Shown piece by piece: positions 51,151 through 60,717 of a DNA stretch of 64,000 bases (the first letter of the stretch is position 1; each line of letters starts with the position of its first letter). A model generated the notes under the pieces. It had not been told where the DNA came from. It did no database searches and saw nothing but the letters and a program-made list of their open reading frames with translations. Source of the stretch: Gracilaria gracilis (Eukaryota; Rhodophyta; Florideophyceae; Gracilariales; Gracilariaceae); NCBI GenBank assembly GCA_030374805.1, contig JARGSG010000183.1:558001-622000 (forward strand), read 5' to 3'. The translations under genes and the position numbers were made by a program.

Positions 51151-52823
51151 ATGAAAACTTATAGTACCATGACTGTGCTTCTACTCGCTCTGTTTCTTTT
51201 GGTGAGTAATTTATCCTTCTCAGAAGGAGGTTTGTCGTCTGCCGATTTGAACGCCGTCGACACATATCTCGCTCAAAATTCAGGCGTTGCTCTGAAGAAC
51301 CTCACTGGGCTTCTCAAGATACCGTCGGTTTCTGCTGATCCGAGTCGAAAAGAAGACGTCAGGAAAGCTGCTGAATGGCTACTCGGGGATCTCAGTAGTG
51401 GGGGATTTGAAAACGTACAACTTCTCGAAACTAAACTTCATCCTTCCGTTTACGCCGATTGGCTTCATGCATCTGGAGCTCCGACTGTTTTGATATACGG
51501 ACACTATGATGTTCAGCCGGAGGATCCTATAGACTTATGGACGAACAAACCATTTGAACCAACTGTTGTGGGTGACCGCTTATATGCGAGAGGTGCCACC
51601 GATGACAAAGGAAATATGTACATACCTTTGACAGTGGCTAAGGCTTTTCTTTCTGTCCGAGGAGAACTGCCTGTGAATGTGAAGTTGCTCATTGAAGGAG
51701 AAGAGGAAATTGGATCACCAAACCTTTCCGAGCTTCTTTCGTCCCACGCAGGTCTTCTAAGTGCCGACTTTGCTGTCAGCGCTGATGGCGGACAACCCCA
51801 TCCTAACGTTCCAGGACTATGTCTGGGTCTCCGAGGCATTGCTGCGATGGAGGCGTCCGTCACAGTTGCAGATGCAGACATGCATTCGGGAATATACGGA
51901 GGTGGGGTCCAAAACCCGATTCACGCTCTTTCGCACCTGTTAAGCTCTCTACACAACATTCGCACCGGTCATATATTGGTTGATGGTTTCTATGACGGTG
52001 TTGAAGAACCTTCCACCGAAGAACGAGAAGATCTCAGAGCTTTTCCACGCAGCGATAGGGAAATGCTTGGCATATATGGAGTGAATGAAAGTGTTGGGGA
52101 AGAAGGTTTCACTTTTCTTGAACGGTATGTGTTTCTTCATTATCGAGTCGACTGATACCGTGGTCGACTAGCGCTAACGAACCAATACTTCTTTTTCCCT
52201 TATGTCGATTAGTACGGGACTGCGCCCTACAATAGAAATTGTAGGCATCACTGGTGGCTTCCAGGGCGATGGGATCAAAACAGTGCTGCCTCGAGAAGCT
52301 AGTGCTAAGATCACATCACGACTTGTAAGTGTGGAGTTGCAGTATCTAGTTCAGAAACATATCATAGGGTGAAATGGTTTTCTAACTACTAATATGTGGA
52401 ATGGTTTCGCAGGTAGCTGGACAAAGTGCAAAAAAAGCGTTAAAGAGTATAAGGAGACATTTGGAACGCGAGGCGGAAAGCATCAAGGGTATCAAGTTAT
52501 CGTTCAAGTATTTCGACTTCGAGAATGATGCGTATAAGGTGAAGAAGCATACGGCATTGCACACGATTGCAAGTCGAGTTTTGAAGGAGGTGTTCATGCG
52601 TGAGCCAGTATACTACAGCAATGGGGGATCGATTCCCGCGATTCTGTCATTCAAGCAGAACCTTGGAATCGAAACATTGTATTTTGGATTCACAAACCGA
52701 GACGAGCGAGCGCACTCACCAGATGAGTTCGTTCGTCTGAGAAGCATAAAACTGGGTGAAAAGGCGTACGTTAGATTGCTCGCAGGCCTAGCTGAAATGG
52801 AAAATGAGAAAGAAGAATTATAA
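51151..52823 (+). CDS. M20 metallodipeptidase (CNDP-like), copy B, three exons
   Basis: Exons 51151-52124, 52213-52324 and 52413-52823 (introns of 88 nt each), 498 residues, same exon lengths as copy A. All zinc-site motifs are kept ([36 protein letters not shown]). The signal peptide differs at the first ten residues ([10 protein letters not shown]). Exons 1 and 2 are almost identical in DNA to copy A, while introns and exon 3 are clearly diverged (for example [12 protein letters not shown] against [12 protein letters not shown]). The donor of intron 1 is GTATGT. Both copies look functional; the differing promoters and C-terminal thirds suggest different expression and perhaps substrate use. 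Confidence 0.9.
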
Positions 52824-53092
52824 GGTGTATTTGAACCGGGGAGAACGTTCTTGTTCTTTGTTGTGGTCTGGTGCCTCTGATTCCCGGACGACAGGAGCTC
52901 TATCAAACGGATATTTTCCTTTCCTGAAGAAGACCAAAACGTTCAAAAGGAGGGAAACATTCAGTTTAGTAGCATAGTGAAGCATTAAGATGCAAGGACG
53001 CGCTCTCCCGAGAAAGCATGCGTGGATGTGGTGATCAATCGGGGCGAATGGAAGCGACAGAGGTTATCTCGGAAGGAAGGGCAGGGCCTATC
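51179..53092 (+). repeat. Right arm of inverted segmental duplication
   Basis: Mirror of the left arm: dipeptidase copy B plus a downstream block at about 52983-53092 that carries a degraded fragment of the last exon of the membrane-protein gene (ATCTCGGAAGGAAGGGCAGG, equivalent to the coding end in reverse). This shows that the duplicated unit originally spanned the dipeptidase and the end of its neighbour. Confidence 0.8.
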
Positions 53093-53802
53093 TAGTCGTC
53101 ATGTTATGGTCATATTTTCCTTTTCGTAAATGCATCACCTTGTCCAAGCGGTTCTGACAGCGATAGTTCTTTCTTTCTTGATTCCTCTCTTGCCTGACGC
53201 CGCTGGTTGCTGTACATCGTTTCTCTCCATTTAACGATGAGTACAAAGAAAATGCGATTCGCGCCAACCGTTGCCGCGAGTCATGGTATGAATATCAGTT
53301 ATGTTACATCAGCATCTATCGTAAGCAGCGTTCTTGAACTTGTAAGCTGAAGCGGTACAGTTGTTCTACAAAAAGGGTGTTTGTTACCCACCCTGCACCC
53401 CGCGTTCTTCCGAACAAGCTGTGCTTTAAAAAATAGCATACATGCATCTAACATTCTAACACTTATGCCTGAGTCTTCTCTCTCTATACACGATGCAACA
53501 TTACCACAGGTCTGGTTTTTGGTAGACTCTTGGTTTGGCGTTTTTTTTTACAGATGACGATCAAGTATATGTAACCAGGGTTCTAATCATTTGTATTGGA
53601 ATATGCTGCAATCTTCGACTCGCAATCGTGGTTACCATTTAGTTCAGAAACTTTCAATCCAATTGCTTACAAGCTTGCAACAGGAATCGGGAATGCGGAC
53701 TGCAAACTTCTGACTACTACACACTTTCGTGCGTAGTAAAACCACTCTTCTTCTTGAGTGTGGTTTATTACTCCCTATCGAAGCAACAAGAGAGCTACAT
53801 TA
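52824..53802. other. Non-coding region after dipeptidase B
   Basis: First part is duplication flank (see right arm, to about 53092). The rest shows no ORF or repeat of note. Confidence 0.5.
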
Positions 53803-54153
53803 TTATATATAACCCTCTCTCCTAAGAAAGGCCAAAAACTTTGAAGGCCATTCTCTAATCATATCAATCATCGTCTTGTCTTTTCTTTTCTCTAGATTCG
53901 GCAACTCATTTCGTCTCGAACAATTTGTCAATGGGCACCGAAACAAAACATGGTCTACTCCTTTTTTCACTTCTGTACCACATTGGCATCTTGTCAGTTT
54001 TCTGTCTACGTAGGTAGAGACCGGGTGAAGATTGTAAACGTGGCCAGTTGAGAACTGATCCAAGACCACTTCCGCCTTCCGTGCCTCAAAGCCGTTTGCA
54101 ATTGACGCTAGGCAGCCCTGTGCAATACTCTTCGTACTTTTCGTGGTCTTCAC
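53803..54153 (-). pseudogene. LINE-type fragment: C-terminal zinc module of a non-LTR reverse transcriptase
   Basis: 116 codons. TRCQCGTEVKKGVDHVLFRC followed by PLTNCSRRNEL is the zinc-binding/RNase H-adjacent end of LINE-like polyproteins (C-x-C...D-H-V-L-F-x-C-P). Upstream RT sequence is absent, as in 5-prime truncated LINE copies. Ends ...REGYI. Confidence 0.65.
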
Positions 54154-54173
54154 TAAAGTAAAACCACTGTGTA

Positions 54174-54227
54174 CTTAATTATATATATAAATGTATCCAG
54201 CTTAATTATATATATAAATGTATCCAG
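54174..54227. repeat. 27-bp tandem duplication
   Basis: Two exact copies of CTTAATTATATATATAAATG followed by TATCCAG. It lies just upstream of the LINE fragment's reading start. Confidence 0.85.
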
Positions 54228-55157
54228 CATGTCGTCCTTTCAGACGCCTATCAGAAACAATTATCTAGAGCTGTATGTTATGGCTCAAAAGACGTTTTTT
54301 TTTTGCTGTCATATGAAGTGATACACACTTGAGTCGAGTGTGCCCAACTCAAGACTCCAAACTGCGATATAAACTGATGAAAATAATATATGTCGGGATC
54401 TGATATGAACGGCCGCGCAGGCGAATGATTGCATTAAGGTTTTTGTTCTATGTTGAAAGCAGTTATGAGGAACGGCTGAGGTGCAGGAAACGGATAATAA
54501 TGATGGTCGGTGAAGGTTGTATCAAATGTGATTTTTTTCTGAGTTCTGTAGCCGACTTAGAACGACTTGGATCTATTACTACTAATGTTTGGGCGATAAC
54601 CAGATGATAAAAAAACTTTTGTTCGAAGCGCTTCTGCTCTGGCGAATGAAAGTTTTGGACGTTTATTCAGTTCAAGAGGCTGTTCGTTTAACTCCCAGAA
54701 CAAGTACCGTCGTACCTGTACCGTTGCGTCGGAGCAGCGTCGGAGTAGGGGTGCACCTGCATTAAGACACGTGCACTACATGCAGATGATTGCAATTCTG
54801 ATGCCCATGTAGGTAGAAGTTGCAATGTCGAATGCAATAAAGAAGAAGCTACTGGAACGCTTGATCGCACGGTTGCAGTGAGTGAAGAGCAATCCTCAGC
54901 AACTAAACTGAACGCCTGTGACCGCCTTGAATCTTCAAAAGTTGAGAACTACACGTATATGATGGATCCGTGCTCACACTTAAAAGGGATTTTGTCCTAA
55001 GAGACTGCGCTGCTGACCAGTAAAGAGGTGAAAACTGTCTAAACACTTTTCTCCAACAGCGTTTCCTTTCCGTATGATACCTACCTTTCTTCCTCCCCTG
55101 TTATCAGCAAATATGCAACAAGAGATCAACGAGAGCCGGTCCAAAATAAGCAAGTGC
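54228..55157. other. Intergenic region, no gene seen
   Basis: Short frames only; no motif, RNA or repeat recognised before the tRNA. Confidence 0.45.
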
Positions 55158-55229
55158 TGACCCGGATGGGATTTGAACCCACAACCTTTTGATCTGGAGT
55201 CAACTGCACTACCATTGTGCCACCAGGCC
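55158..55229 (-). tRNA. tRNA-Trp (anticodon CCA)
   Basis: 72 nt, no intron. On the minus strand: acceptor GGCCTGG pairing with CCGGGTC (discriminator A), D-arm GCAC/GTGC with loop AATGGTA, anticodon loop CTCCAGA, T-arm GTGGG-TTCAAAT-CCCAT. It closely follows the eukaryotic nuclear tRNA-Trp pattern. The A-box (TGGCACAATGG) and B-box (GGTTCAAATCC) regions of the internal promoter are present. A TTTT run follows about 12 nt downstream (plus strand 55143-55146), fitting a Pol III terminator. Confidence 0.95.
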
Positions 55230-55605
55230 TGCAAATAGTCCAACAAAGAGGCGGGAAGTTTAGATAATTATCTATCTTCTTTGTTGATTGGACGGGGATA
55301 CAACACAAACGTTCGAGTTGTTTCTGTTATATTGATAACATAAGATGGAAAGACGACAGGAGTAGACGTCCGTGCATGTCGGAAACTCTTGATCCTCATC
55401 ACATTCGTTCTCGTTACGCATTGATGGGAAGGCCCAACGTCCAGAGCATTTGTTTGGTCTGCTTAACGAGCTAGACATGAGAGTTTTCTAGACAGTGGGC
55501 GCATCTATGATAGTTGCTGTCAACATCCTGAAGCAATGGAACCAAGAGGAGACCTGATTTTTTTATCATGGTTGCTTGCAATCCCAGTTGCTGCGGACCA
55601 GAGGT
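55230..55605. other. Intergenic region between tRNA-Trp and GDT1-type gene
   Basis: No feature recognised; short frames only. Confidence 0.45.
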
Positions 55606-56547
55606 TTAGTATATACCAAAAATGGTCAAAAAGGCGAAGACGAAGAACAACACACCCCCGATGATTCTGGCGTTTCTCTCTGAGATAAAATTGCCTAGAA
55701 AGCTTCCTCCCAGAACAGCGATCACTGTTGCAACGAAGTGACCCGAGATTCCCCCGATAATTACGCCCCATGGACTCTTCGCAGCGGCCAATGCGACTGT
55801 CGCAAGCATACTCTTATCGCCCCACTCGGCTAGGAAGATGAGGCTCGTTGTCTGTGCCACGATCTTTAAACCACCTCCCCCGATTCCAGCTCGCCCAGCA
55901 ACCACATCTTTCGCATCTTGGAGTTCCTCATCGTCACCAGAGGACATAGAAAGCCCTGCTCTGATTGATTGGAAGCCGAACCACAGCAAAAGAGCCACAG
56001 CAGCATAGTCATCGAATGGGATTGATGTGTTTAGACTTGGCGGTAGTGCATGAAAGAGTTGACCAATCATAACCGAGATAACTGTCATGGCCGCAAGCGC
56101 GAGCAAAGTGCCAAGGAACACGAGAATGCGTGAATGTTTCATCGACAGTAACGCTGAGATGAAGAACGTTTTATCACCAATTTCGGAAGCGAGCACAAGA
56201 GCAAAAGATGCCGTCAGAGCAGAGAGAAATGATGCTGGATCTAATGGAGCAACGATTGGGTTAGGAAAGTGAGCGCTCCCAAGCGCAGCCAACGCTGGAG
56301 CAGCACGGAAAAGGGCAAGGAACGCTAAAGGCATTAGACTTCGTGCCATTCGCAGAGGGCGAGGTGATGGGGATAATCTGCTTTCGGACTTCGGCAGTTT
56401 TGGTGCCGGTTGTACAGGTTGAGGAGCGGAGGAACACATAATTTGCCGAGAAGGAGTGAACTTCAGAGGTTGCCTGCAGCACGAAGAGCTGGAATGACGT
56501 GGAGTAAAGCCTCGAACAAACCCGGAAACAAACGCACTCGAATTCAT
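55606..56547 (-). CDS. GDT1/TMEM165 (UPF0016) family transporter with probable plastid transit peptide
   Basis: 313 codons from ATG 56547 (MNSSAFVSGFVRGFTPRHSS). The first about 90 residues are Ser/Arg/Pro-rich with few acids and end in a hydrophobic Ala-rich stretch (APALAALGSA), fitting a plastid transit peptide. Two copies of the family signature E-x-G-D-K-(T/S) are present: SEIGDKTFFISALLS (motif 122-127) and AEWGDKSMLATVAL (motif 241-246), each starting a three-helix half, six to seven membrane segments in all. The acidic loop GDDEELQDAK separates the halves. Plastid members (PAM71, CMT1) move Mn2+ and Ca2+ into thylakoid or stroma and supply the photosystem II manganese cluster; that role here is inference from targeting. 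Single exon. Confidence 0.85.
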   Translation of the reverse strand: MNSSAFVSGFVRGFTPRHSSSSCCRQPLKFTPSRQIMCSSAPQPVQPAPKLPKSESRLSPSPRPLRMARSLMPLAFLALFRAAPALAALGSAHFPNPIVAPLDPASFLSALTASFALVLASEIGDKTFFISALLSMKHSRILVFLGTLLALAAMTVISVMIGQLFHALPPSLNTSIPFDDYAAVALLLWFGFQSIRAGLSMSSGDDEELQDAKDVVAGRAGIGGGGLKIVAQTTSLIFLAEWGDKSMLATVALAAAKSPWGVIIGGISGHFVATVIAVLGGSFLGNFISERNARIIGGVLFFVFAFLTIFGIY

Positions 56548-57231
56548 GATTCCAATAACCTCTTGCACTCAACTGCCTTTTCTAAGCCAGTAAGTGTGCC
56601 GTACGAATGACTGACGAACGTGAGTTAAGAGCGCAGGTGACTCTTGACGCGAGCTCTACCGCGGCACGATCATGAACGACGTTAAAGGTGATTTACAAAA
56701 GAATTAGGACGTGACCTTGAGGGAGTAGAAGTTCTCTTATGACGAGCAGCCCAACTCTGGCAAGCAAGGGGGCGCTTCACGGACTGGGGACGACTCTTTC
56801 ACAGTGATCCTGACCACGCTTGAACGCCACGTGTGAGGTCCATCTCCTACAGTCGGTACGGTAGTACCGCCTAGGTCGTACCTACAGAATACCCGACCCC
56901 ACCCACATTCATCGGATGGATGAACCATTCAAGACCCTACACCCTCGTTGCCGCTCAGCACAGTATCAAGGGTAAGAGGGTTAGCGTTCCTAACCTTCCA
57001 GTAGATACCGAAGGTACACATTTGACAAGCCGCACATAAAAAGCGGGTAACCCAAAGTTGGCATTTTGGTTTCAAGTCTGGAAATTGCGGACCGCTACGA
57101 GCCAATCTCTGATCTGTACTTTTTCGCTGAAGGACAAGAAAACAACGCATGCTTGATTCCACACTCTTGTCAAGAGTACAGCCATCTAGCTGGAAACAAG
57201 ACGCATACCGCAATGTCAGTTGGACCACTTT
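56548..57231. other. Intergenic region, no gene seen
   Basis: Between the GDT1-type start and the 3-prime end of the RRM gene. Frames of up to about 100 codons lack motifs; part must be the RRM gene's 3-prime untranslated region. Confidence 0.45.
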
Positions 57232-60200
57232 TTACCCTCGTTGGTAATACCCTGGCCCACGACGCCCTCCTTGCGGGGGACTACCATGTTGTGGATTCCC
57301 ATGGTAGGGACCACCAGTAAAACCGGAGCTGCCTTTGGGAGGCATGGGATATGAACCAAGCCGTCCGCCACCTATATGTTGCAAAGCTTGTTGCACACCC
57401 GGGACTGACAGCAGGTGCGATACGTTTTGAGGTGGAACAGGGGGTGCAGGTGCTCCTGAAGCGGATGGCAGGGGCGGGGGCGGAGGAGGGACACCATCGC
57501 GTCGAGCGCCCATTCTCTGCATTGCTCTTGAGCCGCCGTCTTGGGAAACGCCTTGCGCCGCTTGCTTCTGCTGGAAGGCTGAAATGAGATGGTTCAACCT
57601 TCCAATGTCGACACCCGTATTGAGTGCAGAGGCATTCCCACCTGCAGCGTTCCCCCCAGAAGTGCCCGCAGATTGTCGATTTCCATAACCTTGAGGACCG
57701 CCATACTCACTGTTGGCATTGTTGCGGCCATAGTCATACTCAAGGTATCGATTCTCCGGCGCGGTTTCAGCTTGGCCTCGCGTACCTCCAGATCTGTTCA
57801 TGGTGTTCGAGGCATTGTAATAGCCACCCATGGGGTTGTTCATCGGTCTTGGGGCTCCGGTTTCGTTCCATCCAGAATTGCGATATTGCGAATTCCCACG
57901 CCCCTGACCGTATCGTGCGTTATATGAATGGGAGCCATATTGCTCTCTAGTTTCATTACCATGACCATAGGACCCGCCGCTGGTACCATATGTCCCATAT
58001 CCCTGGGTGTTGTTCGTTCCCGCGTTCGCGTATGGGGTCCTGGAGTCATAAGAGCTTCCGTACTGCACCTGACCTTGCCCTTGGTATTGGTTTTCAGAGT
58101 ACTCTTGGTTGCTGTACTGGCCTCCGGTTGAGTACGACGCACCCATTCGTTGCTGGTTTGGAGCGTTGGTTCCGCCTGTCATTGCCCCGTAACCAACACC
58201 GCGACCACCAGAACTCCTGTTCCAAGCGTACCCGTCTCCCATAGCGGCACCAGGTCTTTGGGTCGGAGTAACAGCCGCGGGATCGTATTCGTGGTCTGTT
58301 CTGTTGCCGTACGCTCCGCGGTTGTTCGTTTGATTATACTGTTCTTCTGGATACGTCCCTACCCCATTAGTATTGTATAGTTGAGGATTGCGGTTGTAGT
58401 CGGCACCAAAACCTTGACTGCCGATGTAGTCTTGGCGAGCATAGCTATCGTCGCGTCCACCAGACATCCCTACTTGACCGTAAGTAGTGTTTCCTGGATG
58501 CATATCGTACCCGTAACCTCCGTTTCCACCGTTCGCCACATTTGACATTGATGGCGGGGGCGGAGGATGCATAGGTAAGTTACCCATGTTTGGTGCGGCT
58601 GCCTGGATATTGCGACCTCCACGGGGAACCCGAGAGCCATTGACCCAACCAGATTTTCCGTCTTGAGAACTCATTCCAGATTGCATACTCCAGGCAGGCC
58701 TGTTGTTTCCCATTGCACTGTTCACACCCACACCCGGGTGCATCGTGTTTCCCATATTCACGCCCATGTTTCCTTGCACAGGTCCCGGGTTTGTGTAATG
58801 ATTGGCGACTGAGTTCGGCATAATTATTCCACGCTCGATCAGACAAACCTCCACCGCCTCTTTCAGAGGGATTACACCGTTACCCCTCCCAGACTTTTCG
58901 TAGCCTGTCTTTTCTAATGTTCGGATCGTACATGTACCCGCTTCCACATCCCTTGAGGCTACAACCATGACGTAAGGAATTGCGTCACGCATGGCCTTTC
59001 CCAGTGCCTCACCAAGATTGGTGGCTACAATGTGAAGAATGTCTGCATTTAGGCCTGTCATATTCCTAAATGTGTTCTCACAATGACGGGCGTAACCCTT
59101 TGCGGTTGGGCTCATGCACAGGATTCTGAGGTAGATACCGTTCTTGGGATCGGGTCTTTGGCGGCCATACTGGGGGGGGTGAACACCTCCTTTTCGAAGG
59201 GCTGAGTTAGGGGAGACGGAACGTCTTCGTTTCCTAACACTTTGCGGTTGCGGTCCTGTGTGATCTCTATCTCTAACGCGGCCACGGGGCTGAGAGAACT
59301 GCCCGGCAGTATGGGGTTTGGGGTGCTGGAAAGGGGTGTTGTTTTGAATGTGGGTGCCCTTCTTGACTTCTCTGTTGTCAGCAATGGACAGGTCCAGAGC
59401 AATACCACCAATGATACGACCCTGCTCATGCTTAACTGCCATGGACGCTGCTTCGGCGTTAGAGTACTGCACGAACCCAAAAGACCGACGTAGGACTGGC
59501 TCTTCGATGAGAGTTCCATACTTGTGAAAGATCTCGACAATCTCCTTCGCGCTAGTGTACTCGGACGCTAAGTTGCCAATGAACACTCGAGCATTTTTTG
59601 GACGATTTTTGGCGAACTTGGGAAGGTTTCTCGGCAAAGGTCGGTCCCCTTGTGGATTACGAGTAGATGTTGTCGATGCCGAAGCAGGAGGCTGAGGTTG
59701 TGTTCCAGACGTTTGTGGGGCGTTGCGTACTGAGTGGGACGCAGATGCCTCCAAATCGTTGCGGAGTGATGTTGCAGGCTGCGATATTGACGTTGGGGGG
59801 GCCGCAGCTGATGGCTGGTCCTTTCCCCTGTCTCCAGTTTTTGGATCTACCGCATTCTGGCTGTCAACAGTCCCTTGTGTAACACTCTGCATTGGCTGGG
59901 TGGTAGGGTCCGGGGTGGATTGCGCAGCATGCGGATGCTGAAGGCTGTGCACTGTTTGTTCAACTGTGGAATTGTGTGGCAAATCATTGGATTCCTCTGG
60001 TGAGTGATGCAAGGGTGGCGGAAGAACAGAAGCTGCTACCTTCGACGGCGTAGTACTCTGCGTGTGTTGAACAAAGGAAACGTCTGCACTCTGCTTCGCC
60101 TCATGAGCTGCGAAGTTCTGAGCATCGTCCCCTTGAAGCGAGTGGGACCCCGCCTGTTCAGGGCCTTTTGCGATATTTTTTTGCTCTGGCATGGTCGGCT

Positions 60201-60717
60201 GCGTGTTTGGTGAAGAGGGATTGACACTTACGGGGCAGGATGGGGCTGCCATGGCGTTTGGAGGAGGGCTCATGTCAACCTTCGAAACGGTTTCGTTGGA
60301 GGCGGAGAGCATCTGTGCGCCGGGATCGGTCTTCGCCGCGGCTAAGTCAGTATTGGGCGAAGCCGGAGGTGCATGCGAAGGGCTTCGGGCGTCGATCTGC
60401 ACGGGTGCAGGCGCGGAAAGAGATGGATTTGGGTTCTGTTGAGTTGCAGGTGAGTTTGGAACGTCGTCTACCGCATTTGGAGAAATGGATATTGACGGGT
60501 TATTTGTCGGGGTAGTCGGACTGACAGGGACTTTTGGTTCCTGCGGAGAAGATTGGGCAACTGGTAGTTGCTGTTGGGTTTCATCGGGCTCTGGAAGCGA
60601 GCGCGTTTCAAGAGACGGCTGTTGTGGGAGGGCACGGACATGAGACACAATACCGGAAGGATTTTGTAGGAGGGACGTAGAGTTCGCGTTTTGGGCGGAC
60701 GTATGTGACGCGGACAT
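57232..60717 (-). CDS. NCOA5-like RNA-binding protein: RRM, anticodon-binding-like domain, prion-like tail
   Basis: Taken from ATG 60717 (MSASHTSAQNANSTSLLQNP), 1,161 codons. The frame is open for 195 more codons, but that stretch reads like 5-prime sequence. Residues 1-370 are Pro/Ser/Gln-rich and disordered. An RRM at about 373-445 has RNP2 RVFIGNLA and RNP1 RSFGFVQYS. At about 525-640 an anticodon-binding-type fold is seen (GIYLRILCMSPTAKGYARHC, IPYVMVVASRDVEAGTCTIR), the pairing found in metazoan NCOA5. Residues about 640-1050 are Gly/Asn/Tyr/Gln-rich with many S/G-Y-G/S steps, a prion-like composition as in FUS. A proline tract (PPPPPLPSASGAPAPPVPP) and an RGG-like end close the protein. 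Likely nuclear RNA regulation; NCOA5 equivalence is tentative. Confidence 0.75.
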   Translation of the reverse strand: MSASHTSAQNANSTSLLQNPSGIVSHVRALPQQPSLETRSLPEPDETQQQLPVAQSSPQEPKVPVSPTTPTNNPSISISPNAVDDVPNSPATQQNPNPSLSAPAPVQIDARSPSHAPPASPNTDLAAAKTDPGAQMLSASNETVSKVDMSPPPNAMAAPSCPVSVNPSSPNTQPTMPEQKNIAKGPEQAGSHSLQGDDAQNFAAHEAKQSADVSFVQHTQSTTPSKVAASVLPPPLHHSPEESNDLPHNSTVEQTVHSLQHPHAAQSTPDPTTQPMQSVTQGTVDSQNAVDPKTGDRGKDQPSAAAPPTSISQPATSLRNDLEASASHSVRNAPQTSGTQPQPPASASTTSTRNPQGDRPLPRNLPKFAKNRPKNARVFIGNLASEYTSAKEIVEIFHKYGTLIEEPVLRRSFGFVQYSNAEAASMAVKHEQGRIIGGIALDLSIADNREVKKGTHIQNNTPFQHPKPHTAGQFSQPRGRVRDRDHTGPQPQSVRKRRRSVSPNSALRKGGVHPPQYGRQRPDPKNGIYLRILCMSPTAKGYARHCENTFRNMTGLNADILHIVATNLGEALGKAMRDAIPYVMVVASRDVEAGTCTIRTLEKTGYEKSGRGNGVIPLKEAVEVCLIERGIIMPNSVANHYTNPGPVQGNMGVNMGNTMHPGVGVNSAMGNNRPAWSMQSGMSSQDGKSGWVNGSRVPRGGRNIQAAAPNMGNLPMHPPPPPSMSNVANGGNGGYGYDMHPGNTTYGQVGMSGGRDDSYARQDYIGSQGFGADYNRNPQLYNTNGVGTYPEEQYNQTNNRGAYGNRTDHEYDPAAVTPTQRPGAAMGDGYAWNRSSGGRGVGYGAMTGGTNAPNQQRMGASYSTGGQYSNQEYSENQYQGQGQVQYGSSYDSRTPYANAGTNNTQGYGTYGTSGGSYGHGNETREQYGSHSYNARYGQGRGNSQYRNSGWNETGAPRPMNNPMGGYYNASNTMNRSGGTRGQAETAPENRYLEYDYGRNNANSEYGGPQGYGNRQSAGTSGGNAAGGNASALNTGVDIGRLNHLISAFQQKQAAQGVSQDGGSRAMQRMGARRDGVPPPPPPLPSASGAPAPPVPPQNVSHLLSVPGVQQALQHIGGGRLGSYPMPPKGSSGFTGGPYHGNPQHGSPPQGGRRGPGYYQRG

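Noticed and set aside
55158..55229. tRNA as part of a mobile-element attachment site
   Set aside because: No integrase gene or repeated tRNA end was seen nearby; it looks like an ordinary nuclear tRNA gene.
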